Assembly: GCA_009911175.1 (NCBI GenBank)
Contig: QXWX01000011.1
Span: forward strand, 47,314 to 111,313
Direction of reading: 5' to 3'
Length of the DNA: 64,000 nucleotides
Origin: Lachnospiraceae bacterium
GTDB lineage: Bacteria > Bacillota_A > Clostridia > Lachnospirales > Lachnospiraceae
The notes beneath the pieces are model-generated. The model saw nothing but the letters and a program-made list of their open reading frames with translations, was not told where the DNA came from and did no database searches. Position numbers and translations under genes: made by a program. Of the stretch, positions 60,295 to 64,000 are shown one piece after another; within the stretch, counting starts at the first letter, position 1, and every line of letters starts with the position of its first letter.

Positions 60295-62009
60295 TTTTTT
60301 ATCTGTTTGCTATACTTTTCCAATATTTTTTCCATTTGAGCATAAATAGAATGAATATATATGGAATCATAAAAATGTCTTAAATCCAGCTTCAGTAAAC
60401 CATAATTTTCAAAAAAACTAATGGATAAATATGTTTCTACTTCTTTGCGAAACCTCTGCCAGGAACTATACCATGGGAAAAAAATAGAACCGTCTGCCCA
60501 TGGGTTCATATTATAACTGAATGAGTCAAATTGCCAACAAAGCTCCCCTACAAATTCAAAAATCAATGCAGTTGTTAAAAGGCGATCAAACACATTCAGT
60601 GACACTAGATATCGTGGTTCATCTTTACCTTCCTCATATCGCTTATATACAGAACACTGCCGTGGAACAATATTCGTTTCTTCACCCTCTATGATTCTTT
60701 GTACTTCTAAATAGATTTCATAGAAATCATAGTGGCACATTCCCACCAAATAGAGATAATCCGAAATTGATACAACCTCATCATCATACATCATATAACA
60801 CAATTCTTTATCACGGATATTTTTTATTTTTGCACAGTCATCTTCTGTATCCCGCAAAATAGGCAACTCATATTCTTTTAACTGTAACTCTAATTTTTTC
60901 CCTAGATATTCTAATATTGTCATGTTTCCATCTAACTCTGGTTCTAATTCTTGCCTATATAAATCATACAAGAAAAACAAAGTTATTGAATAATATCGAT
61001 CTTTAAACCGTTCAATTTGCTGTCTGGTTATATCTTCCTTATAATTTTTCTGCAAACGAAAAAATTCTAACAACATATTACCACCATTTATGTGATAAAA
61101 TGTTCCAACTAAAACCAATCGATCCTGATATGACAATGTACCTTCAGCAGTACGAATAAATAATTGACGCAAAACCTTACAGTCATCAGTAATATGAATC
61201 AATTGACTGATTGAAAACTTACCGGTGCCCAATGCATACTCTCGACGATATAGCAGATATTTCTTTCTCTCATCCGTTTCTATTTCGATTTCCAATTGTT
61301 CCAAGAGTTCTACTGGGGAATTCAATGTATATTTTTCTAAAATCTGATTTTGAATTTCCCAGAAATCATTTTTATCTGGGTAGTTAAGCCAGTCATCTAT
61401 AGATTCACTACAAATATCTCGAATAAAAAATGACTGTCCACCTTTACGATGAACCGATAATGGAATTTTTACCAGTTTTCCATATTTATTATTTCCCTTG
61501 TTAGTTGCGGGAAATAAATCCAATCCAAAACATTCATTTTCTATAATCTGAGCGTATACTTGCTTTGCTAACTTATCAATTAAAATAAATGCTGTACTTT
61601 TTGAGACAATCCCTTCTATAAGAATCCAAACATGAATTCCTCTACGTCCCGAAAACTCTGTTAAACATGTAATATGCTTTTCTCGAAGATACAAAATAAA
61701 TGGGCATATAATTTCTTCAATCATCACGTGAAATGTCTTGTCTTCCCTTATTTTTTTAGAATCAGAAGAATTCATCTTTTTCAAATCAAAATCAAGGCAA
61801 ATCCATTTTACAACATTCCGATAATACTGTTGCTGATATGTTCCCAGGCTTCCCTCTTTCTGTAGCATATTATAGATTAGCCCTGCCCCAAAGGGGATTT
61901 TCTTTGGAATGTAGTTTCCATCCGGCATTTGAACGCCAACAACATGTGGATTAATAACAAAAAAATCAAATAGCTTTTCGGCAATACACTTTTTAACATC
62001 GTTTTCCAT
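60279..62009 (-). CDS. Archaeo-eukaryotic-type primase fused to the N-terminal part of a reverse transcriptase
   Basis: The 576-residue zero-frame product starts MENDVKKCIAEKLFDFF. Residues about 65-210 carry AEP primase motifs: the acidic pair in VKWICLDFDLKK, the FSGRRGIHVWILIE loop, and GLDLFPATNKGNNKYGKLVKIPLSVHRK, similar to TOTE-type primases. The C-terminal 100 residues are RT fingers and motif A (SFSYNMNPWADG, LLKLDLRHFYDSIYI). The frame ends six codons after an A AAA AAG heptamer, and the -1 frame continues the RT. It follows the YhcG-type nuclease gene by 78 bp. I place it near primase-RT fusions of the DRT class; this needs a search to confirm. Confidence 0.8.
   Translation of the reverse strand: MENDVKKCIAEKLFDFFVINPHVVGVQMPDGNYIPKKIPFGAGLIYNMLQKEGSLGTYQQQYYRNVVKWICLDFDLKKMNSSDSKKIREDKTFHVMIEEIICPFILYLREKHITCLTEFSGRRGIHVWILIEGIVSKSTAFILIDKLAKQVYAQIIENECFGLDLFPATNKGNNKYGKLVKIPLSVHRKGGQSFFIRDICSESIDDWLNYPDKNDFWEIQNQILEKYTLNSPVELLEQLEIEIETDERKKYLLYRREYALGTGKFSISQLIHITDDCKVLRQLFIRTAEGTLSYQDRLVLVGTFYHINGGNMLLEFFRLQKNYKEDITRQQIERFKDRYYSITLFFLYDLYRQELEPELDGNMTILEYLGKKLELQLKEYELPILRDTEDDCAKIKNIRDKELCYMMYDDEVVSISDYLYLVGMCHYDFYEIYLEVQRIIEGEETNIVPRQCSVYKRYEEGKDEPRYLVSLNVFDRLLTTALIFEFVGELCWQFDSFSYNMNPWADGSIFFPWYSSWQRFRKEVETYLSISFFENYGLLKLDLRHFYDSIYIHSIYAQMEKILEKYSKQIKKLKIF
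60294..60300 (-). promoter_or_regulatory. A AAA AAG slippery heptamer, candidate programmed -1 frameshift site
   Basis: On the minus strand the codons are ATA AAA AAG TTA in the primase frame, so A AAA AAG is in the exact phase used by dnaX and many insertion sequences. A -1 slip gives AAA AAA GTT and joins the RT palm in frame. The two frames overlap by only about 36 bases: a TAG closes the -1 frame just upstream and TGA ends the zero frame just downstream. No strong internal Shine-Dalgarno or downstream stem is obvious. Confidence 0.7.
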
Positions 62010-62087
62010 TTCTCTCTTACCTTTTACGGCATATAACCAACCGCACTTTCTTAGTATTCTCTAGAATATTACCATAAATGCTATCTC
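62010..62087. other. Short spacer upstream of the primase-RT gene
   Basis: It holds a small near-palindrome TAGTATTCT-CT-AGAATATTA around 62,050-62,070 and a GAGAGAAATG start context for the primase. It may carry a processing site or a small structured RNA; nothing more can be said. Confidence 0.3.
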
Positions 62088-63077
62088 TCATTCTGTCTCG
62101 ATCTCTGGCATATTTACCAATTGCTGTAATTTTTCTCTTAATACTTTCTTATCCGGCAACTGCAATTTATATTCAGACACAAGCATTGGAGACATACTCC
62201 TGCTCATTGCATATTCGACAACCTCATCATTCTTCATTGCACACAAGATTAACCCTACACTCGGATTCTCATGTCCCTTTTTTACCTGTCTGTCCAGTGC
62301 CTCCAGATAAAAGTCCATTTTTGAAACATATTCCGGCTTAAATTTTCCAATCTTTAACTCAAATGCCACCAAACATTGTAGCCCACGATGAAAAAACAAC
62401 AAATCGATTGCATAATCTTCTCCACCAACCTGCACTTTATATTCTTCATCAATAAACGTAAAATCTCTTCCTAATTCCAATATAAAATCTCGCATTTTTA
62501 AAATCAGTGCCTTTCTGAAATCATTTTCTTTATATGGGCTAGGTAAATCCAGAAACTCAATGACATAAGCGTCAAAAAAAGGATTGCTACTTACTTTTTT
62601 CATTCCTTCAGGCAATGCTTTCCCTTGAGATAGCATATAACGCTCGTAATAACCACTATCCAATTGTCTCTCCAACTCACGTTTACTGTAATTCTCCTGT
62701 ATACATAATTTCAAATAAAACTCTTTTTCTTCAATACTTTTTGTTCCTGATAAAATAAGCAAATTGTTTGTCCAATTGATTTGTGTCACCAGTGGTGACA
62801 CTTTTTCATAATTCGCATAAGTCTCATAAAATTGTTTCATTCGATACAAACCACGACGATTAAATCCTTTAATCCCCGGAAATGTATCCTGAATATATTT
62901 AGAAAGTTCATCAATAAATGAATCGCCATAGGATGCCGCTTTTGCCTCTTCACTGATAAATTGCCCAACGCACCAATACATATTAATCAGTTCTTCATTT
63001 ACTTTCCGATATGCATTCTTTTTTGCGTTCTCTATAATAGCAACCACTTTCGAAAAGGTTTTCTTTATTTCTTCCAT
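62088..63077 (-). CDS. YhcG/DUF1016 PD-(D/E)XK nuclease-domain protein
   Basis: The 329-residue protein starts MEEIKKTFSKVVAIIENAKK and has the DUF1016 N-terminal helices (YGDSFIDELSKYIQDTFPG, FNRRGLYRMKQFY, INWTNNLLIL). The C-terminal PD-(D/E)XK core is YAIDLLFFHRGLQCLVAFELKIG (Asp and Glu-x-Lys, about residues 225-247). Family members lie in restriction and other defence loci; a catalytic role in DNA cleavage is presumed. ATG 63,077 has GAGAGGAT. It is the first gene of the minus-strand cassette and 78 bp from the primase-RT gene. Confidence 0.85.
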   Translation of the reverse strand: MEEIKKTFSKVVAIIENAKKNAYRKVNEELINMYWCVGQFISEEAKAASYGDSFIDELSKYIQDTFPGIKGFNRRGLYRMKQFYETYANYEKVSPLVTQINWTNNLLILSGTKSIEEKEFYLKLCIQENYSKRELERQLDSGYYERYMLSQGKALPEGMKKVSSNPFFDAYVIEFLDLPSPYKENDFRKALILKMRDFILELGRDFTFIDEEYKVQVGGEDYAIDLLFFHRGLQCLVAFELKIGKFKPEYVSKMDFYLEALDRQVKKGHENPSVGLILCAMKNDEVVEYAMSRSMSPMLVSEYKLQLPDKKVLREKLQQLVNMPEIETE

Positions 63078-63113
63078 GTTATATCCTCTCAAATCGCTTC
63101 TATAATTTAACAC

Positions 63114-63495
63114 ATGACCGCATTCATATTATAACAAAATTTACCTTTCTCTACAATCACATTTCACAGAGCCACACGGAATGCTGACTTTTAGAATTCT
63201 ACACCTTACAAACCTGCTATTACAACGTTATACATTTTTCCATTTGTACGTAACGCCCCTATGATTCCTGTTAGTTCCGTAGCAGCTCTCTAATCTTCTA
63301 TTCCAGACAATACGCATGTACAGAAAGAAAGTGCTACTTTCCTCTAAAATCATTTACTGTGATAAATCCCTCTATTCACCAGTCATGGCATAAAGCTACA
63401 CTACGGCTATCTCGACACGATTTTATCCTGTTATCTCAACAACCAACAGACATGCCCCTCGCATGTCTGTCCAGTCCCATTATTTTCTTCCCCAC
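63114..63495. other. Intergenic region with terminator of the TnpC-like gene
   Basis: ACAGACATGC (63,446-63,455) pairs with GCATGTCTGT (63,461-63,470) around a 5-nt loop, 26 bp after the TnpC-like stop. The rest of the stretch has no gene-like frame; it should contain the promoter of the nuclease-led cassette, but no box is clear to me. Confidence 0.5.
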
Positions 63496-63879
63496 TCACA
63501 AATTCTTCAAAATATTCAGATTCTTTTTCCCCAATGCTTTCTGCAGCTTCTCATTCTCTTTTTTCAATTCCATGTTTTCTCGCCTCAGCTGCTCCATCTG
63601 TTTCTGCATCAACTCCATCCGCTTATCCATCGACGCATCTATAACGCCCCGGCGAGGATCTATGACTCCAGCCTGCTGTTCCAGCGCATGATCCATCTCT
63701 TTTCTAACAATCGGATTCTTATAAAAGAACCCTCTGGATAACCCCGTTTTTTTCATCAGAACCGGAACGCTGATCCGTTCCTGGTCCGCCAGCATCTCCA
63801 TGATCGCAGCCCTTGCCCTGCTGACCTTCTCTTCGCTGGCCTTCCTATTTACCTCGATCATTTTGTCGTATTTGCTCAT
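63496..63879 (-). CDS. TnpC-like DUF6262 protein of a Tn554-type element
   Basis: The 127-residue protein starts MSKYDKMIEVNRKASEEKVS and contains VPVLMKKTGLSRGFFYKNP (an HTH) and a C-terminal coiled coil (MEQLRRENMELKKENEKLQK). This is the TnpC/DUF6262 family, the third gene of Tn554-like elements after two tyrosine recombinases, which would lie beyond the right edge. TnpC influences orientation and frequency of transposition in Tn554. ATG 63,879 has GGGGTGCGG. Its neighbour position suggests that the primase-RT cassette is cargo of this element. Confidence 0.8.
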   Translation of the reverse strand: MSKYDKMIEVNRKASEEKVSRARAAIMEMLADQERISVPVLMKKTGLSRGFFYKNPIVRKEMDHALEQQAGVIDPRRGVIDASMDKRMELMQKQMEQLRRENMELKKENEKLQKALGKKNLNILKNL

Positions 63880-63954
63880 ATTCCGCACCCCATCCATCTA
63901 AATTCGCATAGATGATCTCTGTCATCCTAAAATCCCGTATCAATTATACATATG

Positions 63955-64000
63955 TCAGCCGATGTTTAGCCCAAAGAGTTCAATAATTTCTCTCTGAAAA
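63955..64000 (-). CDS. C-terminal tail of an upstream gene, perhaps a Tn554-type recombinase
   Basis: The last bases encode FQREIIELFGLNIG followed by a stop at 63,955-63,957, in an open minus-strand frame that runs off the window. Given the TnpC-like gene 75 bp downstream, it is probably the end of tnpB; 14 residues are too few to prove it. Confidence 0.35.
   Translation of the reverse strand, partial: FQREIIELFGLNIG

Noticed and set aside
1..64000. tRNA or rRNA genes
   Set aside because: I found no cloverleaf with a TTCGA arm or rRNA-like conserved block, though a covariance search would be more sensitive.

Overview
The window looks like a chromosome segment of a gut Lachnospiraceae-type Clostridium (Firmicutes). 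Reasons: strong AGGAGG-type ribosome sites, a YesM/YesN-type two-component system beside a carbohydrate ABC transporter, many glycosidases, DUF3795, WYL and MerR regulators, and Tn4451-like parts (TnpW, TnpV, large serine recombinase). I saw no rRNA, tRNA or CRISPR array.

Layout. 0-3.5 kb: hypB (partial), hypA and a large Fe-S/FAD oxidoreductase, all on the minus strand, with a good promoter and a GntR-type operator. 3.6-10.7 kb: a gene graveyard holding a truncated acetyltransferase, an AAA/PD-(D/E)XK protein, broken sugar isomerase, Gfo/Idh/MocA and GH39-like genes, and an intact DinJ-YafQ toxin-antitoxin pair. 11.1-15.4 kb: a MerR-ABC efflux cassette and a small operon ending in a WYL regulator. 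15.4-17.3 kb: an AAA/DUF4143 ATPase and an HD protein that has lost its HD core. 17.4-24.4 kb and 26.9-35.9 kb: a mannose-glycan locus (GH2, D-lyxose/mannose isomerase, binding protein and two permeases; YesN, YesM, YesL, GH38, GH125). It is interrupted at 24.9-26.8 kb by a HipA-like kinase pair and a broken MNT/HEPN module. 36-39.5 kb: an aldo/keto reductase gene split by an AT-rich cassette with an AlbA_2 ATP-binding protein and a Fic protein. 39.7-48.9 kb: an AraC regulator, a rhamnosidase remnant, then a domain-permuted membrane-anchored GH3, an AzgA-like permease with an extracytoplasmic tail, and a LytTR two-component system. 49-51.1 kb: an IS4-type remnant, rhaM and rhaS. 51.1-56.3 kb: a Tn4451-like element. 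56.5-64 kb: an AT-rich defence-like cassette next to a Tn554-like TnpC gene.

How the genes fit. The mannose locus is coherent. Oligomannosides would enter by the CUT1-type transporter, which has no ATPase gene here. GH38 and GH125 would trim alpha-mannose, GH2 would release beta-mannose, and the isomerase would convert mannose to fructose, all in the cytoplasm under YesMN control. In the GH3/permease locus, two identical 12-bp direct repeats 21 bp apart sit upstream of the GH3 gene and suit a LytTR regulator.

The best candidate for an undescribed system is 56,984-63,077. It encodes a YhcG/DUF1016 nuclease, an archaeo-eukaryotic-type primase joined to a reverse transcriptase across an in-phase A AAA AAG slippery heptamer, a 519-residue protein I cannot place, and a protein with a phosphoribosyltransferase-like motif. 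The window is also rich in small dispersed structured repeats. One is a 195-bp MITE with an 8-bp target duplication, proven by an uninterrupted copy of the target elsewhere in the window.
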